From contig CAAHEN010000013.1 of the NCBI GenBank assembly GCA_900772575.1, positions 1 to 7,800 of the forward strand: 7,800 bases of DNA, in the 5' to 3' direction. Of the stretch, positions 1-7,313 are shown piece by piece; the first letter of the stretch is position 1, and the number at the start of each line of letters is the position of its first letter. Position numbers and translations under genes: made by a program. Source of the DNA: Bacteroidaceae bacterium. Its GTDB lineage: Bacteria > Bacteroidota > Bacteroidia > Bacteroidales > Bacteroidaceae. The notes under the pieces were generated by a model. That model saw only the letters and a list, made by a program, of their open reading frames with translations. It had not been told where the DNA came from and did not search any database.

Positions 1-516
1 CAGCCCGCCGCCGACGCAGGCCATGGCATAGATTTCCTTGCGGAAGATCAGGGGCTCCTCATTGATGAAGACGTCGCGGAGCACACCGCCGCCGGCACCT
101 GTGATGGTGCCCATGATGATGGCGGCCCAGAAGGGGAAAGGCTGCCCGTCTTGCGTCGTGGCCAACAGCGTTTTCTCGATGCCGGTGACGGTGAAGAGGG
201 CCAGGCCGACGGTGTCGAAGATGAACCACGTGTTGTCCTGTCGCACGAGCAGGCGGCGGAACAGAATGACCCATGCCAGGGCGATGGCGGTGCAGATGAG
301 GTAGAAAGGATTGGTCAGCCAGAAAGGGGTCAGGCCCAGCATGAGGTCGCGGAACGTACCGCCGCCGGCAGCAGTCGTGACGCCGACCACATAAGCACCG
401 AAGAGGTCGAAGTTCTTGGCCGACGCCAGGCGGATGCCTGAGATGGCGAAGGCCAGTGCCCCGACGAAGTCGAACACCTGGGTCAGGGTGATGTCTGGAA
501 TGGTCATGAGTAACAT
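1..516 (-). CDS. TRIC-family (UPF0126) membrane channel protein, 3' end cut by window
   Basis: The visible 172 codons encode a very hydrophobic inner-membrane protein made of two homologous halves. Each half carries the family signature: GGGTFRD at residues 51-57 and GGGVLRD at 142-148, each followed by a hydrophobic helix. This duplicated glycine-rich/Arg-Asp pattern is the hallmark of the UPF0126 (YicG/YadS-like) family. Solved prokaryotic members are trimeric intracellular cation (TRIC) channels; the physiological ion and role in bacteria are poorly defined. Family members are usually about 200-210 residues, so roughly 30-35 C-terminal residues lie outside the window. I chose the ATG at 514-516; an in-frame ATG at 505-507 (MTIPDITL) is an equally plausible start. 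It begins 24 bp after the dehydrogenase stop and is probably the last visible gene of the minus-strand operon. No Shine-Dalgarno is evident. The family call is firm; the transported ion is not inferable. Confidence 0.9.
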   Translation of the reverse strand, partial: MLLMTIPDITLTQVFDFVGALAFAISGIRLASAKNFDLFGAYVVGVTTAAGGGTFRDLMLGLTPFWLTNPFYLICTAIALAWVILFRRLLVRQDNTWFIFDTVGLALFTVTGIEKTLLATTQDGQPFPFWAAIIMGTITGAGGGVLRDVFINEEPLIFRKEIYAMACVGGGL

Positions 517-540
517 GGTGTGTGACGGCCTTAATGGGGA

Positions 541-1521
541 TTAGTTGTTGACCACATTGTCGAGCCTGCCGCCAGCTTGGAACGTGCGGATGGTCTTGGC
601 GATGATGGCGATGATGCGGTTTCGTGCCTCTGGCGTGGCCCAGGCGATGTGTGGTGTGATGTTGGCGTTGGGGGCCGAGAGCAGCGGGTTGTCGGGGCGT
701 GGAGGCTCTTGTGCCAGTACGTCGGCGCCGTAGGCCGCCAGCCGTCCCTCCCGCAATGCCGCTGCCACAGCCTCCTCGTCGACCAGCCGGCCACGGGCCG
801 TGTTGATGAGTATCAGGCCGCGGCGGGCCTTGCCGAGCAGTTCCGCGTTGACGAAGCCCCGGTTGTCGGGTGCCAGCGGACAGTTGAGCGTCACGACGTC
901 GCAAGTGGCGAAGGCCTCGTCGAGCGTCAGCGGACTGACGTCGGCGGGCAGTTCGTCAGGCCGCTTGGACGTGACGGCGAAAAGCTTCATGCCCAGCGGG
1001 CGGAAGAGATCCAGGACGGCGCGGCCGATGTGCCCATAGCCGACGGTGGCGGCGCGTTTGCCGCAGAGCTCGGTGAGCGGCGCGTTCCAGCAGCAGAAGT
1101 CCTTACTGCGGCTCCAGAAACCTTGGCGGTCGGCCTCGGCGTAGTGGCCCACGCGGTTGGTCACCTCCAGTAGGTGGGCCAGTGCCATCTGGGCCACTGC
1201 GTGGGTGCCGTAGCCGGCGCTGTTGCACACTGGGATGCCATGCTCCCGGGCGGCGGCGATGTCGACGACGTCATAGCCCGTGGCGGCGACGCAAACCAGC
1301 CGCAGTCGCGGCAAGCGTTCGATATGCTGGCGGCGCAGCGGCGTCTTGTTGAGAATCAGCACATCGGCCTCGGCGGCACGGCTGACGACGTCGGCCTCGG
1401 TGCTCTCCTCATAGACGGTGAAGTGGCCGAGGGCCTCAAAGGCGTCCCACGTCAGGTCGCCAGGATTGAGCGTACGGCCGTCGAGAAACACGATGTTGAG
1501 CGGTGTTGTTGTTGAAGGCAT
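541..1521 (-). CDS. D-isomer-specific 2-hydroxyacid dehydrogenase (glycerate / hydroxypyruvate reductase type)
   Basis: A complete 326-residue cytosolic enzyme, normal length for the D-2-hydroxyacid dehydrogenase family, which interconverts 2-hydroxyacids and 2-oxoacids using NAD(P)(H). The dinucleotide-binding motif GYGHIG is at residues 161-166. The catalytic residues are Arg243 (in NTARGRLVDEE), Glu272 (in DVLAQEP) and His291 (in TPHIAWAT). The N-terminal catalytic half (about 1-105) contains the substrate-loop sequence AATGYDVVD. Overall it resembles Bacteroidota proteins annotated as glycerate dehydrogenase (hydroxypyruvate to D-glycerate), but the substrate cannot be settled from sequence. 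About 18 residues after the last Gly of GYGHIG, where NAD-dependent members carry Asp, this protein has Thr184-Ser-Lys-Arg, which hints at NADPH use (inference). I chose the ATG at 1519-1521 because the fold begins at once (LNIVFLDG). An open frame continues upstream to about 1875, but it lies antisense-frame within the plug gene and looks like noise. It follows the plug gene by 19 bp. Confidence 0.93.
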   Translation of the reverse strand: MPSTTTPLNIVFLDGRTLNPGDLTWDAFEALGHFTVYEESTEADVVSRAAEADVLILNKTPLRRQHIERLPRLRLVCVAATGYDVVDIAAAREHGIPVCNSAGYGTHAVAQMALAHLLEVTNRVGHYAEADRQGFWSRSKDFCCWNAPLTELCGKRAATVGYGHIGRAVLDLFRPLGMKLFAVTSKRPDELPADVSPLTLDEAFATCDVVTLNCPLAPDNRGFVNAELLGKARRGLILINTARGRLVDEEAVAAALREGRLAAYGADVLAQEPPRPDNPLLSAPNANITPHIAWATPEARNRIIAIIAKTIRTFQAGGRLDNVVNN

Positions 1522-1540
1522 GGTGAAGGGTAGGGTTGGG

Positions 1541-2803
1541 TCACTGTGGCCGGTAGGAGATTGTGCTGCACCCGATGAGGCGCTCGTAGCGTCCCCCGGC
1601 CGGCCGGTAGTAGACCAGTACGGTGTATTCGTTTTCAGTCTGGAAAAAGTCGCCCTCTGTCGGAGTCGCCGTAACCTTGCCGTCGGGTTCGGCCACGACA
1701 TAGCGGTAGGAGTAATAGCCCTGTTTGAGGAGCACGTCGGCAGTATAGGCCCCGGCCTGCTCGTTGTAGTGCATCTCGTAGGCCGGAATGCGGCGGTCGT
1801 AGGTCCAGCGGCCATCGACATAGAGTCGGCTATCGGCATAGGGGGCGGTGTCGAGCGCGAAGTGTACCCACACATAGTCGGCGGCGGTAGCCGGGTCGCC
1901 GTCTTCCGCCAGGGCGACGAAGCGCCCGTTGCGGTCCTCGTCGTAGAGGTAGTTGCGCCGCGGCTCGTCGGCCATTAGTCCGACATGGTAGTAGGGATCG
2001 TAGAAGCGGACGGCGTCGGCGTGCATACCGGGATAGCGGGTGCTGGGCACCTCAAACTTCCTGTACTCGTTGCCGGCGGCGAAGATGAGCGGCTTGGCGT
2101 GTTCCCAGATCAGGGCGTCGGCGGTCTGCCCGGTCGGCGGCGGGGCCACGACGGCGCTCTCCCACCAACCGTTCTGGAGGACGACGAGCCGCACCTCGCG
2201 GCGGGCGTCGCGCACGCTGAGGCCGCGCCAGGTCGCGGTGATGTCGAGTTGCTGGTGGGTGGCGTTGCGATCGATGTCGGTGTCGGTCGTGGCACTGACG
2301 CCGATGCCCACGACCTCCTCGGTCACATAGAAGTAAGTGCGGAGCACGGGGCGTTCGGGGTCATCAGCCGCTTCGTCGCGGACGGTCAGGGCATAGTTGC
2401 CGGAGAGCAGGGGCCGCATGTATCGGTTGGGCAGGCTGAAACTGTAGTGCGTGTAGAGCACACTGGTGTTCATGCTCTGTGCATAGTCTTCGATGAGGCC
2501 AGCCTCAGCCGTCGTCGCCGCATAGTCACTCTCGAAGAGGCCGTCCTCGGTCTTGAAGTTAGCGTCGAGGTGCTCTATCTTATAGATATAGCGGTGATAG
2601 TCGTGGCTGAGCTCGTCGAAACTGACCTGCAGGCGGTCGGCGCTGCCGAGGCGCATGATGGGCAAGGCTTCAATATTGGCGTCGCCCACACTGAGACAGA
2701 CGGTCTTGATGTTGTCGTCATAGATAACTGTGCGCTGCCCCGCCGCCGCAAGTGCGACAACGGGGCAGACCAGTATGGTGAAGACACTAGCCCTGGCCGT
2801 CAT
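1541..2803 (-). CDS. Type IX secretion system plug protein (DUF5103 family)
   Basis: A complete 420-residue exported protein. Residues 1-22 form a signal peptide (MTARASVFTILVCPVVALAA). The body matches the DUF5103 / T9SS plug family. The N-terminal domain has YDDNIKTV (28-35), PIMRLGSADRLQVSFDEL (48-65), YIYKIEHLDANF (72-83), a THYSFSLPN strand (118-126) and LSGNYALTV (133-141). The C-terminal domain ends with the characteristic EGDFFQTENEYTVLVYYR (383-400) and RLIG (407-410). In Flavobacterium johnsoniae the plug protein closes the periplasmic side of the giant SprA/Sov translocon when the PorV shuttle is absent, so the likely role here is gating the outer-membrane channel from the periplasm. 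I chose the ATG at 2801-2803 because it gives a clean signal peptide and overlaps the fucosidase stop (ATGA), suggesting translational coupling. The in-frame ATG at 2828-2830 would add nine polar residues (MPRLYHCCE) before the signal peptide and is less likely. No other T9SS component is in the window. Confidence 0.9.
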   Translation of the reverse strand: MTARASVFTILVCPVVALAAAGQRTVIYDDNIKTVCLSVGDANIEALPIMRLGSADRLQVSFDELSHDYHRYIYKIEHLDANFKTEDGLFESDYAATTAEAGLIEDYAQSMNTSVLYTHYSFSLPNRYMRPLLSGNYALTVRDEAADDPERPVLRTYFYVTEEVVGIGVSATTDTDIDRNATHQQLDITATWRGLSVRDARREVRLVVLQNGWWESAVVAPPPTGQTADALIWEHAKPLIFAAGNEYRKFEVPSTRYPGMHADAVRFYDPYYHVGLMADEPRRNYLYDEDRNGRFVALAEDGDPATAADYVWVHFALDTAPYADSRLYVDGRWTYDRRIPAYEMHYNEQAGAYTADVLLKQGYYSYRYVVAEPDGKVTATPTEGDFFQTENEYTVLVYYRPAGGRYERLIGCSTISYRPQ

Positions 2804-4128
2804 TTCACAGCAATGATATAGTCGGGGCAATCCTTGGCAATGGACAGGTCAGTGACGGTCAGCTGCCCTTTCTTGTACTTGTACTTCAGGCGCTGCCCGC
2901 CGGGGTAGGCCGTCACGCTGCGCACGCGCTTGCTGACAGGCAGTCCGCTGACGGTCGTCACCTTGGGCGAAAGCACGTGGATGTAGATGGTCTTGTCAGT
3001 CTTGGTGCAGACGATGCTGTCGCCGCCGGTGGCGTATTCCATGCCGTCTGTGCCATAGATGGCGTCACCGTGTGCGCGCAACCACTGGCCTATCTCACGC
3101 AGGCGCACCAGAGCGGCGTCGGGCAGGCTGCCGTCGGGCTGGGGGCCGATATTGAGCAGCAGGTTCGCCCCCTTGGACGCAGTGCGGGCCAAGAGGCGGA
3201 TGAGTGTCGCGGTCGACTTGTAGTTGAGGTCTTTCACCTTGTAGCCCCAGGAGCCGTTCATCGTCTGGCAGGTTTCCAGCGGCAGTTGGCTGATGTCGGC
3301 ATCGCCGGAGTATCCTGCCTTGTTCTCACCGGGCACATCGCGCTCGAAGAGCTGGATATCCTCGCCTTCGTTGGTGTTCAGGTGGTGGTTGTTGCCGACT
3401 AGGCAGGCTGGCTGCAGCTTGTGGATAAGCTCATACTGCTCTTTGAGCTGCCAATTGAATGGTACACTGTCTTGGTCGTGATCCCACACACCGTCGAACC
3501 AGATGCAGTCCACACGGCCGTAGTTGGTGAGTAGCTCGGTGAGCTGTGCGTTCATGAATCGGTAATAGGAGGGCCAATCGCTCTTGCCTGTCCGCCCCGT
3601 GCCATGCCCGGTGCGCCCGAGGGGATAGTCGTCGCGCGTCCAGTCAAGGTGTGAATAATAGAGGTGGAATCCCATGTCCTTGCTGTGGCAGGCATCGGCC
3701 AACTGCTTGACGATATCCTTGCCGTAGGGGGTGTTCATGATGTTGTAGTCAGACTGCTTCGTGTCCCACATGGAGAAACTGTCGTGATGGCGTGTGGTGA
3801 AGCAGATATAGCGTGCCCCAGCATCCTTGAAAGCGTCTATCCACTTGCCCGCGTCGAAGTTATGGGGATAAAAGGCTTGGGCGGCTTTGGCGTATTCGCG
3901 ATAATTCACGTTGGCGTTGTTCATGTACCACTCGCCTTGGCCGAAGAGGCTGTAGATGCCCCAATGGAGGAATATGCCGAAGCGGCTGTCGTTGAATTTT
4001 TCACGCGCCGCGAGGTTTTCTGGGCTGGGCTGGTAGGTGTTTTGCGCTGCGGCGGTGACTGGCAAGGCCAATGCCATCGACGCCACCACAACGCTCCGGC
4101 CTAAAATAATGGAGATAATGTTGGACAT
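2800..4128 (-). CDS. Secreted alpha-L-fucosidase, glycoside hydrolase family 29
   Basis: A complete 442-residue GH29 enzyme that hydrolyses terminal alpha-L-fucose from glycans such as mucin, milk or plant oligosaccharides. A signal peptide spans about residues 1-28 (hydrophobic core VVVASMALALPV, then TAAA before QNTYQP), so it is periplasmic or outside the cell. GH29 landmarks of the (beta/alpha)8 barrel: FGIFLHWGIYS (50-60), CFTTRHHDSFSMWDT (109-123), GFHLYYSHLDW (153-163) and CIWFDGVWD (208-216), in which Asp212 is the expected nucleophile. SKGANLLLNIGPQPDGS (318-334) is the usual end-of-barrel signature. Glu262 (FERDVPGE) and Glu285 (LPLETCQTMNGSWGY) are candidates for the acid/base, which varies in position in GH29. 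The last ~75 residues form a small beta domain; no T9SS sorting domain is present. I chose the ATG at 4126-4128. The upstream in-frame ATG at 4186-4188 lies before the likely -7 promoter box and would bury the signal peptide. It is the first gene of the minus-strand operon. Confidence 0.93.
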   Translation of the reverse strand: MSNIISIILGRSVVVASMALALPVTAAAQNTYQPSPENLAAREKFNDSRFGIFLHWGIYSLFGQGEWYMNNANVNYREYAKAAQAFYPHNFDAGKWIDAFKDAGARYICFTTRHHDSFSMWDTKQSDYNIMNTPYGKDIVKQLADACHSKDMGFHLYYSHLDWTRDDYPLGRTGHGTGRTGKSDWPSYYRFMNAQLTELLTNYGRVDCIWFDGVWDHDQDSVPFNWQLKEQYELIHKLQPACLVGNNHHLNTNEGEDIQLFERDVPGENKAGYSGDADISQLPLETCQTMNGSWGYKVKDLNYKSTATLIRLLARTASKGANLLLNIGPQPDGSLPDAALVRLREIGQWLRAHGDAIYGTDGMEYATGGDSIVCTKTDKTIYIHVLSPKVTTVSGLPVSKRVRSVTAYPGGQRLKYKYKKGQLTVTDLSIAKDCPDYIIAVK

Positions 4129-4169
4129 AAAGCTAGGTATTATGGTTTGTATGCTGGGTATACCCTGTG

Positions 4170-4177
4170 CAAAGTTA
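4170..4177 (-). promoter_or_regulatory. Probable -7 box for the fucosidase operon
   Basis: The minus strand reads TAACTTTG, a full match to the Bacteroidota -7 consensus TAnnTTTG. It would start transcription near 4163 and leave about a 35-nt leader before the fucosidase ATG at 4128. No TTG is found at the expected -33 position (CCG/CGT instead), so the promoter is either weak or activator-dependent, as is common for carbohydrate-use operons (inference). Confidence 0.5.
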
Positions 4178-4218
4178 CTTTTTTCCATGATAACAGACGG
4201 CCTCAGCTTAAAAAATAG

Positions 4219-4226
4219 TATCTTTG
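4219..4226 (+). promoter_or_regulatory. Probable -7 box for rnpB
   Basis: TATCTTTG matches TAnnTTTG and lies so that transcription would start near 4233, a few bases before the first helix of the RNase P RNA. An A-rich stretch precedes it. No clear TTG is present 19-21 bp upstream. The box is about 42 bp from the oppositely oriented fucosidase -7 box, so the two polymerases would share this ~110-bp divergent region. Confidence 0.55.
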
Positions 4227-4236
4227 TGCCTCATAT

Positions 4237-4630
4237 CACAGGAGCAGCCGGGCGGCTTGTCGCTTGCGCACGTCTGAGGCGTAAGAGGAAAGTCCGGGCA
4301 ATGCAGGGTACCCCGCTTCTTAATGGGAAGCAGGCCGTGAGGCTTGATCAGTGCAGAAGAGAATGACCGCCCCCGGTGCCATCGGCGCCGGGAGCAAGGG
4401 TGAGAAGGTGGCGTAAGAGACCACCGGCCGGCTGGCGACAGTCCGGGCCGTGCACATCGGGGATTGAAAGTCCGCGTAAACCGGCGGCAGAAGGCGACCC
4501 GCCTGAGCGTCAGTGCGATGCCCGCCGGAGGGTAGGACGATAGAGCTTGTCGGTGACGGCAAGCCCAGATAAATGACAAGCGCACCGCCACGTGCGGCGT
4601 ACAGAACCCGGCTTATAGCCCGACTGCTTC
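4237..4630 (+). ncRNA. rnpB: RNase P RNA, bacterial class A
   Basis: This is the catalytic RNA that, with the RnpA protein, removes the 5' leader from precursor tRNAs. The conserved sequences appear in the right order. The 5' half of P4 and its surroundings is GAGGAAAGTCCGGGC at 4285-4299. A GTGGCGTAAGAGACCACCGG hairpin spans 4408-4427. GTCCGCGTAAACC lies near 4470-4482, and AGATAAATGACAAG at 4568-4581. The 3' half is ACAGAACCCGGCTTATAG at 4601-4618. The ends pair as helix P1: GGAGCAG at 4241-4247 with CTGCTTC at 4624-4630 (one G-U). Five T residues follow directly (4631-4635), so P1 may double as the terminator stem. A length of about 390 nt is normal. The exact 5' end is uncertain by a few bases. 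No protein frame crossing this stretch is credible. Confidence 0.94.
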
Positions 4631-4870
4631 TTTTTCCTTATTCGTGTTTTTGCGGGGTGTGACAATTTGTTGTTTGTCACGGCTGCTGTGTGTGGCGGCA
4701 TTTGCAGCATCGGCTCCACTGGGGGCCAATGCTTGGCCGCGCATTGTCTCTGTAGGGAGCGATCCTCCGTCATCGGATTCTTGCCAATCGCCGTTTTGTC
4801 AGGATATTTTCCTGTTAGACGCCATGTCTAGCCGTCAAAATAGTGATAATCCCTGATTTTCTGAAGTGAA
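4631..4870. other. Spacer between rnpB and the metE promoter, no supported gene
   Basis: These ~240 bp are less G+C-rich than the neighbouring genes. The only notable open frame on the plus strand runs from a GTG at 4644 to a TGA at 4854-4856 (70 codons). It has a hydrophobic, signal-peptide-like segment (RLLCVAAFAASAPLGANA) but no ATG, no recognisable domain and no promoter of its own, so I do not call it a gene. A small hairpin (CAGGA at 4800-4804 with TCCTG at 4810-4814) and a better dyad at 4659-4680 are present. I see no cobalamin riboswitch core here. Confidence 0.5.
4659..4680. repeat. Perfect 7-bp dyad just downstream of rnpB
   Basis: GTGACAA (4659-4665) and TTGTCAC (4674-4680) are perfect inverted repeats around an 8-nt spacer. 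As RNA this is a small hairpin without a following U-tract; as DNA it has the size and symmetry of a repressor operator. It lies about 190 bp upstream of the metE -33 box, too far for simple promoter occlusion. The function is unknown and chance is possible. Confidence 0.3.
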
Positions 4871-4901
4871 TTGTTCGGAACGGTGATAAGTGGTAATTTT
4901 G
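4871..4901 (+). promoter_or_regulatory. metE promoter, Bacteroidota type
   Basis: A -33 TTG (4871-4873) is separated by exactly 20 bp from TAATTTTG (4894-4901), which fits TAnnTTTG. Transcription would start near 4908, giving a 5' leader of only about 24 nt before the metE ATG. That is too short for a riboswitch, so any control by methionine or B12 must act at the promoter or from an upstream site (inference). Confidence 0.75.
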
Positions 4902-4931
4902 CACCATCATCTTTGAACAAAACAGCTGAAT

Positions 4932-7265
4932 ATGAGTATTGAAAAAAGACAACAGCCGAGCGGCACCCTGCGGACCAACGTATTGGGACTGCCGCGCATC
5001 GGCAAACAGCGCGAGTTGAAAAAAGCCTGCGAGGCATTCTGGGCCGGCAAGATGTCAAAAACCGAACTTCTCGGACAATCACAGGCCCTGCGCCGGGAAA
5101 ACTGGGAACGGCAGCAGGCGGCGGGGATTGACCTGATCCCATCGAACGACTTCTCCCTCTATGACCAGGTGCTGGACATGGCGCTGACGCTAGGCGCCAT
5201 TCCCCCACGCTACGCCGCCTTGGCCGCAGACAAGCTGGAGCTCTATTTCGCCATGGCGCGCGGTGAGCAGCAGGCCGGCAAGGACGTCATCGCCATGGAG
5301 ATGACCAAGTGGTTCGACACCAACTACCACTATATTGTGCCCGAGTTCACCAAGGAACAGGCCTTCTCCCTCTTCGACACCAAGCCCGTCGACGAGTACA
5401 AGGAGGCCCGGGCGCTGGGCATCCAGACCAAGCCGGTGCTGATCGGCCCGGTGTCGTTCCTGCTTCTGGGCAAGGAGAAGGAGGAGGGCTTTAGCCGTCT
5501 CGACCTGCTCGACCGCCTGTTGCCGGTCTACACGGCACTGCTGTCGGCGCTGGAGCAGGCCGGCGCTGAGTGGGTGCAGCTGGACGAGCCTTACCTCGTG
5601 CTGGATCTCGACGACAAGGCACGGCAAGCCTATGACAAGGCCTATGCGGCCCTGCGCCGGCAGTCGGGGCTGAAACTGTTGGTGGCCACCTACTTCGACG
5701 GTCTGAAGGACAATGCCCCGCTGGCCGCCGGCCTGCCTATTGACGCTTTGCACATCGACCTCGTGCGCTGTCCCGAACAGCTGGACGAGGTGGCTGGCCT
5801 GCTATCCGCTGACAGGTGCCTGTCCCTGGGCATCGTGGACGGGCGCAACATCTGGAAGAACGACTTGGCTGCCTCTCTCGGCATTGTCCGCCGGGCCGTC
5901 TCCCTGCTGGGCGAGGCGCGTGTACTCATTGCCGGTTCCTCCTCGTTCCTGCACGTCCCCTACGACTTGGATCTGGAGACGGACGAGGCAGCCCTGACGC
6001 CGACGGTGAAGCGCTGGCTGGCCTTTGCCTGGCAGAAGGTCGGCGAACTGTCGTTGCTGAAAGACCTGGCGTCGGCATCGCCCTCGCCGCAGAGCCTGGC
6101 GGCGTTTGAGAAGAACAAGGCCGACATCGCCGACCGGCAGGTGTCGCCGCTGATACACAACGCCGCAGTCGCCGGACGTGTGGCCGGCGTCACCGAGGCC
6201 GATGCCCATCGCCGCTCCCCCTTCAGTGTGCGCCGCATCGCCCAGCACAAGGCCCTGGGCCTGCCGCTCTTCCCCACCACGACCATCGGCTCCTTCCCCC
6301 AGACGAAGGAAGTCCGTTCGTGGCGTTCGCGGTTCAAGAAGGGCGAACTGTCCTCCGCCGACTATGAGCACTTGCTGAAAGAGGAGACCGAGCGGTGCGT
6401 CCGCTGGCAGGAGCAGGTGGGGCTGGACGTCCTGGTGCACGGCGAGTTCGAGCGCAACGACATGGTCGAGTACTTTGGCGAGCAGCTGGACGGCTTCGCC
6501 TTCACCCGTAACGGTTGGGTGCAGAGCTATGGCTCCCGCTGTGTGAAGCCCCCCATCATCTACGGCGATGTCTGCCGTCCCCATGCCATGACTGTGGCGT
6601 GGAGTGCGTTTGCGCAGTCGCTCACCGCCCGCCCGATGAAGGGCATGCTCACCGGGCCGGTGACTATACTCGAATGGTCGTTCGTCCGCAACGACCAGCC
6701 GCGGTCTGAGACCTGCCTGCAGATAGCGCTGGCCATTCGCGATGAGGTCTGCGACCTGGAGAAGGCCGGTATCCGCGTTATCCAGATCGACGAGCCCGCC
6801 ATCCGCGAGGGACTGCCGCTGCGCCGCAGCGGGTGGAATGACTACCTCTCGTGGGCTGTCAAGAGTTTCCGCGTCTCGGCCAGCGGCGTGCGCGACGAGA
6901 CCCAGATCCACACCCACATGTGCTATTCGGAGTTCAATGACATCATCGCCTCCATCGCCGATATGGACGCCGACGTGATCACCATCGAGTGCTCGCGCTC
7001 GCAGATGGAGCTGCTCGACGTGTTCCGCGACTTCAAGTACCCGAACGAGATAGGCCCTGGCGTGTACGACATCCATTCGGCCCGCGTCCCCGACGAGACG
7101 GAGATTCTACAGTTGCTGCACAAGGCCGTGCGCTACATACGCCCGGAGAACCTCTGGGTCAACCCGGACTGCGGCCTCAAGACGCGGGGCTGGGAGGAGA
7201 CGGCGCGCGCACTGGCTACGATGGTGAAGGCCGCACGCGAGATGAGAAAGGAATACGCCCGATGA
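4932..7265 (+). CDS. metE: Cobalamin-independent methionine synthase
   Basis: A complete 777-residue cytosolic enzyme (5-methyltetrahydropteroyltriglutamate-homocysteine S-methyltransferase). It transfers the methyl group of 5-methyl-tetrahydrofolate to homocysteine in the last step of methionine synthesis, without B12. The N-terminal barrel begins with LGLPRIGKQRELKKA (18-32); the C-terminal catalytic barrel begins near FPTTTIGSFPQTKEVR (447-462). The zinc/homocysteine site is intact: His662 and Cys664 (THMCYSEFND), Glu686 (ITIECSRS) and Cys747 (NPDCGLKTRGW). Their spacing of 2, 24 and 85 residues from the histidine equals that of the E. coli ligands 641, 643, 665 and 726. GMLTGPVTILEWSF (571-584) and IQIDEPAIREGLPLR (617-631) are further family signatures. 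The length is slightly above the usual ~755-770 because of about twelve extra N-terminal residues. The ATG at 4932 is the only good start after the promoter. The leader is A-rich without Shine-Dalgarno. It is probably monocistronic. Confidence 0.97.
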   Translation: MSIEKRQQPSGTLRTNVLGLPRIGKQRELKKACEAFWAGKMSKTELLGQSQALRRENWERQQAAGIDLIPSNDFSLYDQVLDMALTLGAIPPRYAALAADKLELYFAMARGEQQAGKDVIAMEMTKWFDTNYHYIVPEFTKEQAFSLFDTKPVDEYKEARALGIQTKPVLIGPVSFLLLGKEKEEGFSRLDLLDRLLPVYTALLSALEQAGAEWVQLDEPYLVLDLDDKARQAYDKAYAALRRQSGLKLLVATYFDGLKDNAPLAAGLPIDALHIDLVRCPEQLDEVAGLLSADRCLSLGIVDGRNIWKNDLAASLGIVRRAVSLLGEARVLIAGSSSFLHVPYDLDLETDEAALTPTVKRWLAFAWQKVGELSLLKDLASASPSPQSLAAFEKNKADIADRQVSPLIHNAAVAGRVAGVTEADAHRRSPFSVRRIAQHKALGLPLFPTTTIGSFPQTKEVRSWRSRFKKGELSSADYEHLLKEETERCVRWQEQVGLDVLVHGEFERNDMVEYFGEQLDGFAFTRNGWVQSYGSRCVKPPIIYGDVCRPHAMTVAWSAFAQSLTARPMKGMLTGPVTILEWSFVRNDQPRSETCLQIALAIRDEVCDLEKAGIRVIQIDEPAIREGLPLRRSGWNDYLSWAVKSFRVSASGVRDETQIHTHMCYSEFNDIIASIADMDADVITIECSRSQMELLDVFRDFKYPNEIGPGVYDIHSARVPDETEILQLLHKAVRYIRPENLWVNPDCGLKTRGWEETARALATMVKAAREMRKEYAR

Positions 7266-7313
7266 GAATGGGCCGTTCCTGACATCCTGACAAGGAGTGG
7301 CAGGTTATCCAGC

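Noticed and set aside
59..904. 281-codon open frame on the minus strand
   Set aside because: Out of frame with both the TRIC gene and the dehydrogenase it overlaps; rich in Arg, His, Pro and Gly, the usual composition of a G+C-rich shadow frame.
1522..1875. N-terminal extension of the dehydrogenase frame
   Set aside because: It lies wholly inside the plug gene in a different frame, is low-complexity, and the dehydrogenase fold starts cleanly at 1521.
2800..3030. T9SS C-terminal sorting domain on the fucosidase
   Set aside because: The protein ends in the ordinary GH29 beta domain (DCPDYIIAVK) without the glycine/beta-strand pattern and terminal Lys/Arg motif of sorting domains.
4510..4773. 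87-codon minus-strand frame
   Set aside because: Overlaps the 3' half of the RNase P RNA antisense and has no protein-like features.
4644..4856. 70-codon GTG frame with a signal-peptide-like start
   Set aside because: No ATG, promoter, domain or clear codon bias. The hydrophobic stretch alone is not enough to call a gene; kept only as part of the gap description.
4631..4931. Cobalamin or SAM riboswitch upstream of metE
   Set aside because: CCACTG near 4715 recalls a fragment of the B12 box, but the rest of the riboswitch core is missing and the predicted transcription start is downstream of it.
5802..7076. 424-codon minus-strand frame antisense to metE
   Set aside because: Shadow of metE codon bias; no known motif, and metE on the other strand is intact with all catalytic residues.
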